Of a stretch of DNA of 64,000 bases, positions 33,404-44,971 are shown piece after piece (the stretch's first letter is position 1; every line of letters starts with the position of its first letter). Origin of the DNA: SZUA-547 sp963669315 (GTDB taxonomy: Bacteria > Pseudomonadota > Alphaproteobacteria > Rhodobacterales > Rhodobacteraceae). The stretch is taken from assembly GCA_963669315.1 (NCBI GenBank), contig OY770021.1, forward strand, positions 558,001 to 622,000. The letters run 5' to 3'. Below the pieces are notes generated by a model. That model had not been told where the DNA came from, searched no databases, and saw only the letters and a program-made list of their open reading frames with translations. The translations under genes and the position numbers were made by a program.

Positions 33404-34804
33404 TGGACTCCCGGAGCGCTTCCTGGCGATCAACCAAAATATCTCGCGCTGGCGGACGCCATCGAAGGCGCGATCCGAACCGGCGCGCTGGCGACGGGCG
33501 ACAAGCTGCCGCCGGTTCGCGAGTTGGCCTGGGAGATCAAGGTCACGCCTGGCACCGTCGCCCGCGCCTACCGCATCGGTGTGGAGCGCGGCGCGCTGGA
33601 GGCGACGGTCGGCCGCGGCACCTTTGTCCGCACCGCGTCGACCCGAGAAAACGCGCTGATGGCTCTGACCACTCCGATCCGTCGCCCCTCTCAGTTCGAT
33701 ATGCGCGGCAACTGGGCGCCGGTCGTCGGACAGGACACAGTCATATCCGAAGCGCTTCAGCGCCTTCTGGACCGGGACGGCCCGTTGCCGATGACCGACT
33801 ATCACCGGCATGGACAGGACCTGAGGCAGCGAGAGGCGGTCGCATCCTGGCTTTCCAGCGGCGGTCTGCCCGCCAGCGCTGACCGCGTGGTGCTCAGCGT
33901 CGGCGCCCATCAGGCCGCGCTAACGGCGATGCTCGCCACGGTCCGCGCGCCGAACACCACTGTCCTGATGGAGGCGTTGGCCTTCATCGGACTGCGCGAC
34001 GGGGCTGAGACCGTTGGGCTCAACGTGGAGTCAGTCGCGATGGATGAAGAGGGCATGACGCCGGATGGCCTCGAATCAGCCTGCGCGCGCACGCGACCCA
34101 GCGCGCTACTCCTCACCTCGGCTCACCAGAACCCCACATTGGCGACCATGTCGACGCAACGCATGGAGGCCATCGCCGACATCGCCCGGCGGCATGAACT
34201 CGCGATCATCGAAGACGACGTCTATGGCTGGCTGGCGCCCGAGCGAGGGCCGTGTTTCGTCGACATCGCGCCGGAGCGCACATGGTATCTGACCAGCTTC
34301 TCGAAATGTGTCGCCGCAGGGATGCGGGCCGGTTTTCTGCTGTGCCCCGAGGGCAAGGCGATGCACGCGTCGCGGGTGCTAATCCGACTTGCGCATCACC
34401 TGCCCTATCTGATGACCATGCTGGTGGCGGAGCTGATCGAGTCCGGCGACGCGGATGCGATCCGCAAACGGGTGGCGGAGGAGATCGCAGTGCGCGAAGC
34501 GGCGTTTAAACAGGCTTTCGCCGATATGGCTCCGACGGCTGATCTCCGCACAGATTCATCCGTCAGTTTCGTCTGGCTGAGATTGCCCCCCGAATGGCGC
34601 GCCGCGGAGTACGCTGCGGCCTGCGCCGCCGAGAATGTCTTCGTCGCCGATGCGGACAGCTTCACCATCTCTGGCCCTGCGCGGGTTCCCGGCATTCGCG
34701 CGGCGCTTGGCGGGGCCACGCCCACCGCCGAGGATATCGGCGCGTGCGGCGCGGCAATGGCCCGGCTGCTGGCGCGCGGCCCAGCCCAATCGGCGATTAC
34801 ATAG
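33392..34804 (+). CDS. MocR/PdxR-type regulator (GntR domain fused to aminotransferase)
   Basis: A 470-residue protein. ATG 33392 is chosen because the GntR domain starts right after it. Residues about 14-80 are the GntR winged helix (YLALADAIEGAIRTGALATG, then KLPPVRELAWEI and RGTFVRT). Residues about 110-465 are a class I aminotransferase fold with the PLP lysine in LTSFSKCVAAGMRAG. Such proteins sense PLP-linked amines or amino acids and control nearby enzymes or transporters. The EamA gene 24 bases downstream is the natural partner and points to export of an amino acid or similar compound. Confidence 0.88.
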   Translation: MGTIWTPGALPGDQPKYLALADAIEGAIRTGALATGDKLPPVRELAWEIKVTPGTVARAYRIGVERGALEATVGRGTFVRTASTRENALMALTTPIRRPSQFDMRGNWAPVVGQDTVISEALQRLLDRDGPLPMTDYHRHGQDLRQREAVASWLSSGGLPASADRVVLSVGAHQAALTAMLATVRAPNTTVLMEALAFIGLRDGAETVGLNVESVAMDEEGMTPDGLESACARTRPSALLLTSAHQNPTLATMSTQRMEAIADIARRHELAIIEDDVYGWLAPERGPCFVDIAPERTWYLTSFSKCVAAGMRAGFLLCPEGKAMHASRVLIRLAHHLPYLMTMLVAELIESGDADAIRKRVAEEIAVREAAFKQAFADMAPTADLRTDSSVSFVWLRLPPEWRAAEYAAACAAENVFVADADSFTISGPARVPGIRAALGGATPTAEDIGACGAAMARLLARGPAQSAIT

Positions 34805-34828
34805 GCCGAATGGGGGAGAGGTCGCGGA

Positions 34829-35767
34829 ATGTCTGACACAGCGCAAATCACTTCGGCGGAATGGATCAACTGGGCGCGGGTTGGCGCGCTCGGGCTGATC
34901 TGGGGGTCATCCTTTGTCGGGGTCGAGGTCGCGATTGAAACCCTGCCGCCGATCTCCGTCGCCGCGGCGCGCATCACCATTGCGGCGTTGGTTCTGATCC
35001 CCCTCGCCTATTGGCGGGGCGAAGGGCTGCCGTCATTCTCAAACGTCTCGGGACGGCGCATTTGGCTGTTCGCTCTGATCGTGGCCGCGACTGCGAACGC
35101 GATCCCTTTCGCGCTTCTCAGCTGGGCGCAAAACCATGTGACGGCCGGTCTGGCGGCGATCTTCATGTCCGCGCTGCCGCTGATCGTCCTGCCGCTCAGC
35201 CATGTTTTGGTGCCGGAAGAGTTGATGACCCGCCGACGCGTGGTGGGCTTTCTGGTCGGGTTTGTCGGCGTCGTAGTCCTGATCGGTCCGGCCGTGCTGC
35301 TTGATCTGGGCGGCGGCGGGATAGAGATATTGGCCCAACTCGCCTGTCTGACCGCGGCGACCGGATACGCCATCGGATCGGTCGCAACCAAACTGGCGCC
35401 TCGGGTTCACGCGATCTCTTTCAGCGCGGCCGCGATGACGCTGGCCGTTCTGATGGTCGTTCCGGCCGCACTGATCTTCGAGCGCCCCTTCGAAACCAAC
35501 CCCAGCACCGCAAGCCTTACAGCTGTTGTGGCACTCGGCCTGATCCCGACCGCTCTGGCCATGGTGATACTGGTCAAAGTGCTGGAGGCGGCCGGCCCGC
35601 CCTTTCTGAGCCTGGTCAACTATCAGGTGCCAGTCTGGGCGATGATGATCGGCGCGTTGTTTCTGGGCGAGGCGGTGGAGCCGCGCTTTGGCCTTGCGCT
35701 TGCGCTGATCCTGATCGGCGTCGCGATCAGCCAGAACCTTTTGGCGATCCTTCGGAAACGGGCCTAA
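34829..35767 (+). CDS. EamA/DMT family transporter
   Basis: A 312-residue membrane protein with ten predicted helices in two EamA repeats (first: LGLIWGSSFVGVEVAIETLP; second from about residue 165: LTAATGYAIGSVATKLAPR, ending NYQVPVWAMMIGALFLGE). These proteins often export amino acids or other metabolites by proton exchange. It follows the MocR gene and is probably regulated by it. Confidence 0.87.
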   Translation: MSDTAQITSAEWINWARVGALGLIWGSSFVGVEVAIETLPPISVAAARITIAALVLIPLAYWRGEGLPSFSNVSGRRIWLFALIVAATANAIPFALLSWAQNHVTAGLAAIFMSALPLIVLPLSHVLVPEELMTRRRVVGFLVGFVGVVVLIGPAVLLDLGGGGIEILAQLACLTAATGYAIGSVATKLAPRVHAISFSAAAMTLAVLMVVPAALIFERPFETNPSTASLTAVVALGLIPTALAMVILVKVLEAAGPPFLSLVNYQVPVWAMMIGALFLGEAVEPRFGLALALILIGVAISQNLLAILRKRA

Positions 35768-35770
35768 CGG

Positions 35771-37108
35771 TCAGGCGCTCGCATCGACCGCGGCGCAGAT
35801 GTCGTCGACGACTGTTTCCACGAGGGTCGGATCCTCCCCCTCGCCCATCACGCGGATCAAAGGTTCGGTTCCGGACTTTCGGATCACCAGACGGCCGGTG
35901 CTGGCCAACCTCGCCTCCCCCGCTTCGATCGCCGCCTTTACCGGGGCAGCCGACAGCGGATCGGCGCCGTCTGCGTAGCGCACGTTCTTCAGAAGTTGAG
36001 GATAGGGCTCGAACAGGGCGCAAACCTCGCTGGCGGGTTTGCCCGCCTCGACCAGCGCGGCGGCCACCTGAAGCCCAGCGATGGCGCCGTCGCCGGTGGT
36101 GGTGAAGTCATTGAGAATGATGTGGCCGGATTGCTCACCGCCGATGTTGCAGCCGTCGGATCGCATCGTTTCAACCACATAGCGGTCGCCGACCTTGGTG
36201 CGCTTCAGGCCGATCCCGGCGGCGCCCAGATTTTTCTCCAACCCCAGATTGGACATGACGGTGGCGACCAGCGCGCCGCCCGACAGCCTGCCCTTGGCCG
36301 CCCACTGGCGCGCGATCAACGCCATAATCTGATCGCCATCGACGATCCGGCCTTTCTCATCAATCACATGAACGCGGTCCGCGTCGCCGTCCAGGCAGAT
36401 TCCGAAGTCCGCACCCTCGGCGACTACTGTATCGCACGCCGTTTCCGGCGCGGTGGATCCAACACCTTTGTTGATGTTTAGGCCGTCTGGGGAAACGCCG
36501 ATCGGGATCACCTCTGCGCCCAGTTCCCAGAACAAAGTCGGCGCGGTTCTGTAGGCGGCGCCATTGGCGCAATCGACTACGACTTTCATGCCATCGAGCG
36601 TCAACTCTCTCGGAAACGTCGCTTTGGCGAACTCGATATAGCGACCCCCGCCGTCATCGATGCGCTTGGCTCGGCCAATACTGGCCGGCTTGGCGAGACG
36701 AAGATCTCCGTCCATCAGCGCTTCGATCTCGGCCTCCGCCTGATCGGACAGCTTGTAGCCATCCGGCCCGAACAGCTTGATGCCGTTATCTTCGAACGGG
36801 TTGTGCGAGGCGGAGATCATCACGCCCGCATCGGCGCGCACACCTCGGGTCAGCATGCCGACCGCCGGCGTCGGAACCGGGCCGAGCGGGAAGACGTCGA
36901 CGCCGACTGCGGTGAACCCGGCCTGCAGCGCGCCTTCGATCATATAGTTGGAGAGGCGCGTGTCCTTGCCGATCACCACGCGGTGCTGATGGTCGCCCCG
37001 CCGGAAATACCGGCCGACCGCCATGCCCAGCCGCATCGCGACCTCAGCGGTCATCGGATGGGCGTTGGCGCGGCCGCGAATGCCATCAGTGCCGAAAAGC
37101 GCACGCAT
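35771..37108 (-). CDS. glmM: Phosphoglucosamine mutase
   Basis: A 445-residue enzyme converting glucosamine 6-phosphate to 1-phosphate for peptidoglycan and lipopolysaccharide. The start MRALFGTDGIRGRAN (ATG 37108) is the family start. The phosphoserine is in ISASHNPFEDNG (about residue 100), the metal loop is DGDADR (about 240), and the phosphate-binding loop near the end is RKSGTEPLIRVMGEG. It is followed on the same strand by nothing; its upstream neighbour is ftsH, 126 bases away with a terminator between. Confidence 0.96.
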   Translation of the reverse strand: MRALFGTDGIRGRANAHPMTAEVAMRLGMAVGRYFRRGDHQHRVVIGKDTRLSNYMIEGALQAGFTAVGVDVFPLGPVPTPAVGMLTRGVRADAGVMISASHNPFEDNGIKLFGPDGYKLSDQAEAEIEALMDGDLRLAKPASIGRAKRIDDGGGRYIEFAKATFPRELTLDGMKVVVDCANGAAYRTAPTLFWELGAEVIPIGVSPDGLNINKGVGSTAPETACDTVVAEGADFGICLDGDADRVHVIDEKGRIVDGDQIMALIARQWAAKGRLSGGALVATVMSNLGLEKNLGAAGIGLKRTKVGDRYVVETMRSDGCNIGGEQSGHIILNDFTTTGDGAIAGLQVAAALVEAGKPASEVCALFEPYPQLLKNVRYADGADPLSAAPVKAAIEAGEARLASTGRLVIRKSGTEPLIRVMGEGEDPTLVETVVDDICAAVDASA

Positions 37109-37184
37109 ATATGTTCCCTCGAATGTCCTGTTTACGGGCATACACCGGGGGCAGAGGAGCCGCAAACACGTCGGGCAAAAGAAA

Positions 37185-37209
37185 GGCCGCGCAACAGCGT
37201 CGCGCGGCC
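37185..37209 (-). terminator. Intrinsic terminator of ftsH
   Basis: GGCCGCGC (37185-37192) and GCGCGGCC (37202-37209) form a perfect 8-bp stem with a nine-base loop. On the minus strand it is followed by TTTCTTTTG, and it lies 26 bases past the ftsH stop. Confidence 0.8.
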
Positions 37210-37234
37210 CGAATTTCTTGCTGTCAGATCGGGA

Positions 37235-39157
<1,923 letters not shown>

Positions 39158-39253
39158 GGGTTCTTCCCTATCGTAACCGCAGCCCCAACATTTGGCGCGC
39201 GGATGCGCAAACTCTCGCAAGGCGCGCTTCAGCGCAACCCCTGCATTACAAGG

Positions 39254-40582
39254 CTAACATAAGCTTTCGCCAGGCCCTTTCAACGAAAAGGGAGCAGGCG
39301 TCGTCAAGGCGTGTAGCCGGGGGGCGTCCGCCCCTGCAACATAGTCAGCCGAGGGCGCATTCAAAAGCGTCTTACCGCTCCAAAGCGCCGGCGACGCAAG
39401 TTTCGCTGCGCGGGGCGCCCGGCTCCACTTAACCGGCGCGCGCCCCCAAGCTTTCACCCGCCGAGCACCATCAGCGCCCAATGCGGCGATGGTAAGGCCA
39501 GACGCCTGCTCCACGACCATTGGATCGCAATGAAAGCGCCCGTCCCAGATTCCACCCTCCGCCGCCCCGATCTTTGCAGTCGCAGCGGCCGTTTCGCGCG
39601 CCAGCGTCACGCCGCCCTGTCTGGCGTCGAACTGGCAGCCATGCAGGGTGCGCCCGCCTGCGACTGGTGCGGATAGCATCCAGTCGAGCGCGCGCCCGCA
39701 TTCTTCACGACCCGGGGCGTAAGGCGCGCCTGACACCCAGCGGATCGCGGCCGAGAGCAACCGAAGCGCCAACTCTCGCGGCGCTTTTGACAGAGACGCC
39801 GGATCGAAACGCGCATAGCCCATCGCATCGAATGTCGCCGCGCGACGCCCCAGATCCGCCGCCGCCGCATCAAGCGCGACGCGCGCCTCGCCCATCCGCG
39901 CGGCAGTAAGCGCCAACGCCGCCGTATCGACGCCAAGCGGCGCCAGCTCCTGCAGAGTTTTTCGTGCGCGAACCCGTTCATACGTCGCGTCTTCGTTCGT
40001 GGGATCATCCCGCCATGCCTGCCCATGCATCGCCAACACAGCTCTGAGCGCGGCGCGCGGGACATCCAAAAGCGGACGGACCAGACGCAAACCAAAGAGC
40101 TCTGTTGCGGTCGCCATACCCGACAGCCCATCCACGCCCGATCCGCGCGCCAGCCGCATCAACACGGTTTCGGCCTGATCCTCTCGCGTATGCGCCAACG
40201 CCAGCGTCCTAACGCCTTGCGCGCGACAGGTGTTGGCCATCAGGCGATAACGCGCTTCCCGCGCGGCCGCCTGCACGCCCGACGCCGGTTTGTCGCCCGT
40301 CCAGTTCAGAAGCGCACAGTTTAGGCCAAGCGCTTGCGCCTGTTCCGCGACGAACGCCGCGTCGTCGGCCGACCCCGCACGCAGTCCATGATCTACGGTC
40401 AGGACAAGAAGCGGAATATTGCGAACTTCGGCCCAATCCGCGGCGAGCGCCATCAGCGCCATCGAATCGCCGCCGCCAGAGACCGCAAGCGCCAACGGCC
40501 CCGCCTTGTGAAGACTGGCCATGCGGGCGGCGAACGCCTCCGGCGACATTGCCTCTTCAGGGCCGAGCGCGCCCGGCGTCAT
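39254..40582 (-). CDS. tilS: tRNA(Ile)-lysidine synthase
   Basis: A 442-residue protein from ATG 40582, two bases after the cpoB stop. The PP-loop is LAVSGGGDSMALM (about residues 32-44), followed by LTVDHGLRAGSADDA and the HTREDQAETVLMRLARGSG helix. It modifies the wobble C of the CAU-anticodon tRNA-Ile with lysine. The C-terminal half is long and variable, as in other alphaproteobacteria. The cpoB-tilS-ftsH order is typical of Rhodobacterales. Confidence 0.93.
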   Translation of the reverse strand: MTPGALGPEEAMSPEAFAARMASLHKAGPLALAVSGGGDSMALMALAADWAEVRNIPLLVLTVDHGLRAGSADDAAFVAEQAQALGLNCALLNWTGDKPASGVQAAAREARYRLMANTCRAQGVRTLALAHTREDQAETVLMRLARGSGVDGLSGMATATELFGLRLVRPLLDVPRAALRAVLAMHGQAWRDDPTNEDATYERVRARKTLQELAPLGVDTAALALTAARMGEARVALDAAAADLGRRAATFDAMGYARFDPASLSKAPRELALRLLSAAIRWVSGAPYAPGREECGRALDWMLSAPVAGGRTLHGCQFDARQGGVTLARETAAATAKIGAAEGGIWDGRFHCDPMVVEQASGLTIAALGADGARRVKAWGRAPVKWSRAPRAAKLASPALWSGKTLLNAPSADYVAGADAPRLHALTTPAPFSLKGPGESLC

Positions 40583-40584
40583 CG

Positions 40585-41424
40585 TCAAAAACCGCAGTTC
40601 AGGCGCCGGCTTTCTATTTCGGCCCCGCGCAGTACGGCAGGGCTGGCGGTCGGATACTGCAACGGCACTTCGCGCAAGGTCAGGCACGCCTCTTTCGCCT
40701 GACCCATGCGCGCCAGCGACATGCCGAGCTTGAACAGAGCGTCAGCCGCTTTTCGGTCCTCGGGATAGTTCTGCTGCGAGTCCAGATAAAGGCGTGCGGC
40801 TTGCTGATACTCGCTGCGCGCATAGCTGATCTCGCCCATCCAGAACCGCGCCTCGCCGCCACGGGAGCTGTCGGGGTGATCCAGAACAAAGGCGCGGAAC
40901 TCGCGGTCGGCGCCATCGCTATCTCCGCGCTGGAGCAAGCTCAGCGCCGATTGATAGGCGGTTTCAGCCTCGAAATCGGCCGGGGTGGACGCTGTGACGT
41001 CGCCGGCGCCAGACGCATCCGCTGGAACTTCGCCCAATGTCTGTGTCCCAGGCGCCAAAGCGATGTCGCCGCCGGCGGCGCTATCCGGCGCGTTTGTTTC
41101 GGGCGTTCCAACAGTCGCCGCCCTCGCAGCAGCTGGTGCGATCGCACCGCCTTGCATCCCGGTCGGATCGATTCCTTCAAGCTCCAGCAGGCGGAACTCC
41201 ATATCCTCGAAGCGATTGCGCTGATCCTGTTCCAGCTTGGTTACAAGATGGCTCAGCCGCTCCACCTCACCGGTCAATCGACGGTTCTCAGCTTCGAGCC
41301 GGTCTATGCGCAGGTAGACTTCCGACGAAACGGCGCCGTTGGACTGGGCCGTTGCGCCGTCGATGGCACTGACTGCGCTTAGCGCCAAAATCGTCAGACC
41401 GACGAACGCGGATCGAAACGGCAT
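40585..41424 (-). CDS. cpoB: Tol-Pal system coordinator CpoB (YbgF)
   Basis: A 279-residue periplasmic protein. The signal peptide is MPFRSAFVGLTILALSAVSA. An N-terminal coiled coil (RIDRLEAENRRLTGEVERLS) gives trimers; a Pro/Ala/Thr-rich linker follows; and from about residue 155 come TPR repeats (AYQSALSLLQRGDSDGADRE, then FWMGEISYARSEYQQAARLY). It links the Tol machine to peptidoglycan synthesis during division. It is the last gene of the tol run and precedes tilS. Confidence 0.93.
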   Translation of the reverse strand: MPFRSAFVGLTILALSAVSAIDGATAQSNGAVSSEVYLRIDRLEAENRRLTGEVERLSHLVTKLEQDQRNRFEDMEFRLLELEGIDPTGMQGGAIAPAAARAATVGTPETNAPDSAAGGDIALAPGTQTLGEVPADASGAGDVTASTPADFEAETAYQSALSLLQRGDSDGADREFRAFVLDHPDSSRGGEARFWMGEISYARSEYQQAARLYLDSQQNYPEDRKAADALFKLGMSLARMGQAKEACLTLREVPLQYPTASPAVLRGAEIESRRLNCGF

Positions 41425-41532
41425 CGCTCAGGCTCCCCCAATAACGGTGTTAGGCCCCGCACCGATGTGGCGGAGCCATCTATGGCGGTTTATCGCATCC
41501 GTCACGGCGGCAAAAGCCGCACCGGCGCCACG

Positions 41533-42048
41533 TCAGCTGGTGGGTGCACCCTCAACGACCGTCACCGAACGGCGGTTCTGGCTCCAGCAGCTGTCATCCG
41601 AGCAAAGCGCGACCGGGCGCTCCTTGCCATAGCTGACGACTCGGATGCGTTCCGCCGGAACGCCCTGGCTCAGCAGGAAATTCCGCGCGGACGTGGCGCG
41701 GCGGGCGCCAAGTGCGAGGTTGTAGTCGCGGGTGCCGCGCTCATCCGCATGGCCTTCGATGATCACGCTCGAAGTCGTAAACTCGGTCAGCCAGCGCGCC
41801 TGCCGGGTGAGTGTCTGTATGGCGATATTGTCCAGTTCGCTGGAGTCGGTGGCGAAGAACACGCGATCGCCGACCTGCACGTTGAAATACTCAAGCGAGC
41901 TTTCCTCAATCGCGCCAACGCCCGCGCCGACATTGGTTCCCCCGGCCGGATCGACGCCCATATTGGCCTCATCTTCAAGGCTGTTCGAGCACGCGCTCAA
42001 CAGAGCGGCGGCCGCAAATACGAGAATTCCGCTACGTAAACTCTTCAT
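41533..42048 (-). CDS. pal: Peptidoglycan-associated lipoprotein Pal
   Basis: A 171-residue outer-membrane lipoprotein from ATG 42048. The signal peptide ends LLSAC with the lipidated Cys near residue 20. The OmpA-like domain (about 60-165) has VFFATDSSELDNIAIQTL, then VIIEGHADERGTRDYNLALG and RVVSYGKERPVALCSDDSCW. It binds peptidoglycan and TolB. It lies 73 bases after tolB. Confidence 0.96.
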   Translation of the reverse strand: MKSLRSGILVFAAAALLSACSNSLEDEANMGVDPAGGTNVGAGVGAIEESSLEYFNVQVGDRVFFATDSSELDNIAIQTLTRQARWLTEFTTSSVIIEGHADERGTRDYNLALGARRATSARNFLLSQGVPAERIRVVSYGKERPVALCSDDSCWSQNRRSVTVVEGAPTS

Positions 42049-42121
42049 GTCACAGGTTCCTTTCCTCAACTCGTCTCGTTCAGCGCGGCAGGCCGCGATA
42101 TGTTATTCGGGCGCATGCGCC

Positions 42122-43468
42122 TCAGGGCAACAGGGGCGACCATGCGGGGTCGGATGCGAAGCTCGGCGTGGGCGCGCGGCGCAAGTTTCGTCCAGTCAGG
42201 TCGACCGAGTAGAGCCTCGGGCCGCCATTCACGCCGGGCGTCTCTCGAAAGAACATCAAAACACGGCCATTCGGCGACCAGGTCGGCCCCTCATCAAGAA
42301 AACTTTCCGCAAGGATGCGCTCGTTCGAACCATCAACACGCATTACCCCGATCTGGAACCGGCCACGCTGGATCTTGGTGAACGCGATGATATCGCCGCG
42401 CGGCGACCAGACCGGCGTGCCATAGCGCCCGTCGCCAAAACTGATCCGCTTGGCGGAGCCACCGCCTGCGTCCATGATGTAAAGCTGCTGCGAGCCGCCG
42501 CGATCGGATTCAAACACCACCTGCCGCCCATCCGGAGAGAAGGACGGAGATGTGTCGATGCCAGGGCTGTTGGTCAGGCGCCGGATTCGCCTTGTAGCCA
42601 GATCCATGGCGAAAATGTCGGTCGAGCCGCCGTCCGACAACGACATCACCACTTGCCGCCCATCAGGCGAGAAACGCGGGGCGAATGTCATGCCCGGAAA
42701 GTCGCCCAGCGCTTCGCGCTGCCCGGTCTCGATATCAAAGAGATAAACCTGCGGCAGGCCCTGCGCATAGGAAATGTAGATAATCTCCTGATCCGTCGGC
42801 GAAAACCGTGGCGTCAGAACCAGATCGGCGCCGGAGGTCAGATAGCGCAGATTGGCGCCGTCCTGATCCATGATCGCCAACCGTTTGCGCCGGTCGCCCT
42901 TTGACCCTGTTTCATCGACAAAGACGACTCGGCTGTCGAAATAGCCATCTTCGCCCGTCAGCGACGAATAGATGGCGTCCGCCACTTTGTGCGCGACGCG
43001 CCGCCAGCTTTCCGGGTCGGTGCGGTATTTGAACCCCGCAATCTGCTCCTGCGCGAAGACGTCCCACAGGCGGAATTGCACCAGCAGGCGCCCATCCGCC
43101 TCAACCGCGGTCTGCCCGGTGATCAGCGCCTGAGAGTTGACCGCCTTCCAGTCGGCGAAATTGGGCGGCGCGTTGAAATCCGTTACCTGGCCGAGATGCG
43201 CCTCTCGCGGAATGGTGCGAAACAGTCCGGAGCCGACCAAGTCTGCCTCGACCACCTCGGCGATACGGAGCGCGTAGTCCGCCGAGCGCGGATCGGCCGC
43301 CAGATAAGCCGGCAGCGCGATCGGCATCGGCTCGACGACGCCCTTTGTGATCTCGATGCGCAACGGACCGGCGGGCGCGTCCTGCGCCGAGGCGATTGAC
43401 GGCGACAACGCCAACGCGGCGAACAAAGACAATATCAAGCAGCAGAGACGCAACAGCGAGCAGTTCAT
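42122..43468 (-). CDS. tolB: Tol-Pal system protein TolB
   Basis: A 448-residue periplasmic protein. It has a signal peptide (LLRLCCLILSLFAALALSPS), an N-terminal alpha/beta domain (about 30-165), then a six-blade propeller built of WD40-like PD40 repeats such as SPTDQEIIYISYAQG, FSPDGRQVVMSL and FSPDGRQVVFES. The first residues of the mature chain form the TolA-binding box. Its start overlaps the tolA stop by four bases. Confidence 0.96.
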   Translation of the reverse strand: MNCSLLRLCCLILSLFAALALSPSIASAQDAPAGPLRIEITKGVVEPMPIALPAYLAADPRSADYALRIAEVVEADLVGSGLFRTIPREAHLGQVTDFNAPPNFADWKAVNSQALITGQTAVEADGRLLVQFRLWDVFAQEQIAGFKYRTDPESWRRVAHKVADAIYSSLTGEDGYFDSRVVFVDETGSKGDRRKRLAIMDQDGANLRYLTSGADLVLTPRFSPTDQEIIYISYAQGLPQVYLFDIETGQREALGDFPGMTFAPRFSPDGRQVVMSLSDGGSTDIFAMDLATRRIRRLTNSPGIDTSPSFSPDGRQVVFESDRGGSQQLYIMDAGGGSAKRISFGDGRYGTPVWSPRGDIIAFTKIQRGRFQIGVMRVDGSNERILAESFLDEGPTWSPNGRVLMFFRETPGVNGGPRLYSVDLTGRNLRRAPTPSFASDPAWSPLLP

Positions 43469-44472
43469 TGGAGCACCATCTGTTCGGGGTTGAACTTGAC
43501 TTCAAGGTCGCGCCAATGCGCGTATTTATCGGGAGGTAAATCCCTGAACGGCTCACACTTCAACAGTGCGCGCCGTGCAGCGCCAAATGCAATTTTGTGG
43601 CGCGAGGATAGCGGCGGTTTAGGCTCCATGAGCGTCGGGCCAGCCGTAATCTTTCCGTCACGAGACAAGGTCACTGCAAGCGTTACTACGAGATCCTCAG
43701 CCGCTTCCAGCGCGATTGGAGGTGTCCAGCAATCCTTAATCGCGAAAATAAGCCCCTCCTTTTCGGTAGGGGTGAGCGGCGGGCCGGTGCGGACCGGGGC
43801 CTCGGCCGGAGCGGTCGGACGCGCGGGCTGCTCAGTGGGCTCTGCTGTTTCCGTCGGTTGCGGATCGGGTTCAGGCGTGGGTTCGGGGTCCGCCTCCGCC
43901 GTGCGGGCGACCCGGCTGGGCCGGGGGCGCGGCGCGGGCGGCGCGGCGACCCGCTCTTCGACCGGCGGCTCCTCAGGGTCCGGCTCCGGCGCTTCGGCGA
44001 CCTCTGGCTGGGAGGGCGGTTCCGGCGTTTCGGGCTGCGGGGGCTCTGCGGTCTCGACCGGTTCGGGTGGGGTCGGCGCTTCGGGCGCTGGCGGCGCGGC
44101 CAGAGTCGCCACATCTTCGGGCGTCTCGTTCGGCTCAGGCGGCGCGCTTTCCGCCACCGGGCGCGGAGTCGGCGGGGGCGGCGCGGTTTCCGGCGGAGCG
44201 GCCTGGTCGGGGGCCTCGGAGACGTCCGGCGTCTCCGGCTGATCGGGCGCGGCGTCTGGCGCAGCGGAGAGTTGGTCGGAAATATCCGCATCGAATGAAC
44301 TGGCCGGCACCAGAGAGACCTCCGCCACCTGGAACTCAGCTGTATCGCGAGAACTGAACAACTGCCCGCCAATGATCGCGACAATAACGAACGCCAGATG
44401 CGCCCCGCCGGACAACAGGGCGGCGGCGCGCATGTGCGGGTCTTCCCTCCGCGTATTCAGCGGCGCGCCCAT
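43465..44472 (-). CDS. tolA: Tol energy transducer TolA-like
   Basis: A 335-residue protein with a single membrane helix at about residues 15-35 (AALLSGGAHLAFVIVAIIGG). A long Pro/Glu/Ala-rich spacer (about 60-245) takes the place of the usual Lys/Ala helix, which is common in alphaproteobacteria. The C-terminal TonB/TolA-like domain begins at LIFAIKDCWTPP and includes VTLSRDGKI and AARRALLKCEPF. It spans the periplasm between TolQR and Pal/TolB. The extreme Pro/Glu content makes large false open frames on the other strand. Confidence 0.88.
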   Translation of the reverse strand: MGAPLNTRREDPHMRAAALLSGGAHLAFVIVAIIGGQLFSSRDTAEFQVAEVSLVPASSFDADISDQLSAAPDAAPDQPETPDVSEAPDQAAPPETAPPPPTPRPVAESAPPEPNETPEDVATLAAPPAPEAPTPPEPVETAEPPQPETPEPPSQPEVAEAPEPDPEEPPVEERVAAPPAPRPRPSRVARTAEADPEPTPEPDPQPTETAEPTEQPARPTAPAEAPVRTGPPLTPTEKEGLIFAIKDCWTPPIALEAAEDLVVTLAVTLSRDGKITAGPTLMEPKPPLSSRHKIAFGAARRALLKCEPFRDLPPDKYAHWRDLEVKFNPEQMVLQ

Positions 44473-44475
44473 GGC

Positions 44476-44970
44476 CTAGTTCGCCGCTTCCGTCGGCGGC
44501 GCGTCGGATTCGCGCGCATCGGCGGCTTTTTGCGGGGCGGCCTCGGTCACCAGGCCGATATTGCGGATGCCGGCGCCGTTCAGCGCGCCCATCACCTCCA
44601 TGACTCGGCCATAGTCCAACGCGGCGTCGGCTCGCAGGAACACCCGATCCGTCGAACGCTCGGCCAGCACGGCTCTCAGCTTCGGCACCAGGCCTTCGTC
44701 GCCGATCTCGATCGATTGCAAAAAGACCTGACCTTCGCTGTTCAGGCTGACGGTCAGGGGCTCTTCCTGCTCATGCGGCAGCGGGTTGGCGGCGGTTTCC
44801 GGCAGCTTCAGCGGCACGCCGACCGTCAACAGCGGCGCCGCGACCATGAAAATGATCAAGAGCACCAGCATCACGTCGACAAAGGGGGTGACGTTGATCT
44901 CGGACATCGGCGGATCGCGGTGGGTCCGCCTGCGGCCCGCCATGCGCGTATGCCTGACGCCAGCGCCCAT
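44476..44970 (-). CDS. tolR: Tol system protein TolR
   Basis: A 164-residue ExbD/TolR protein from ATG 44970, one base after the tolQ stop. After a basic start comes MSEINVTPFVDVMLVLLIIF with the proton-pathway Asp in the membrane helix (about residues 28-50). The periplasmic domain follows. A C-terminal extension rich in Ala, Asp and Glu (after about 145) is longer than in Escherichia coli. Confidence 0.94.
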   Translation of the reverse strand: MGAGVRHTRMAGRRRTHRDPPMSEINVTPFVDVMLVLLIIFMVAAPLLTVGVPLKLPETAANPLPHEQEEPLTVSLNSEGQVFLQSIEIGDEGLVPKLRAVLAERSTDRVFLRADAALDYGRVMEVMGALNGAGIRNIGLVTEAAPQKAADARESDAPPTEAAN

Positions 44971-44971
44971 A

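Noticed and set aside
43490..44242. Gly/Ser-rich 250-residue frame opposite tolA
   Set aside because: It is the reverse reading of the Pro/Glu-rich spacer of TolA.
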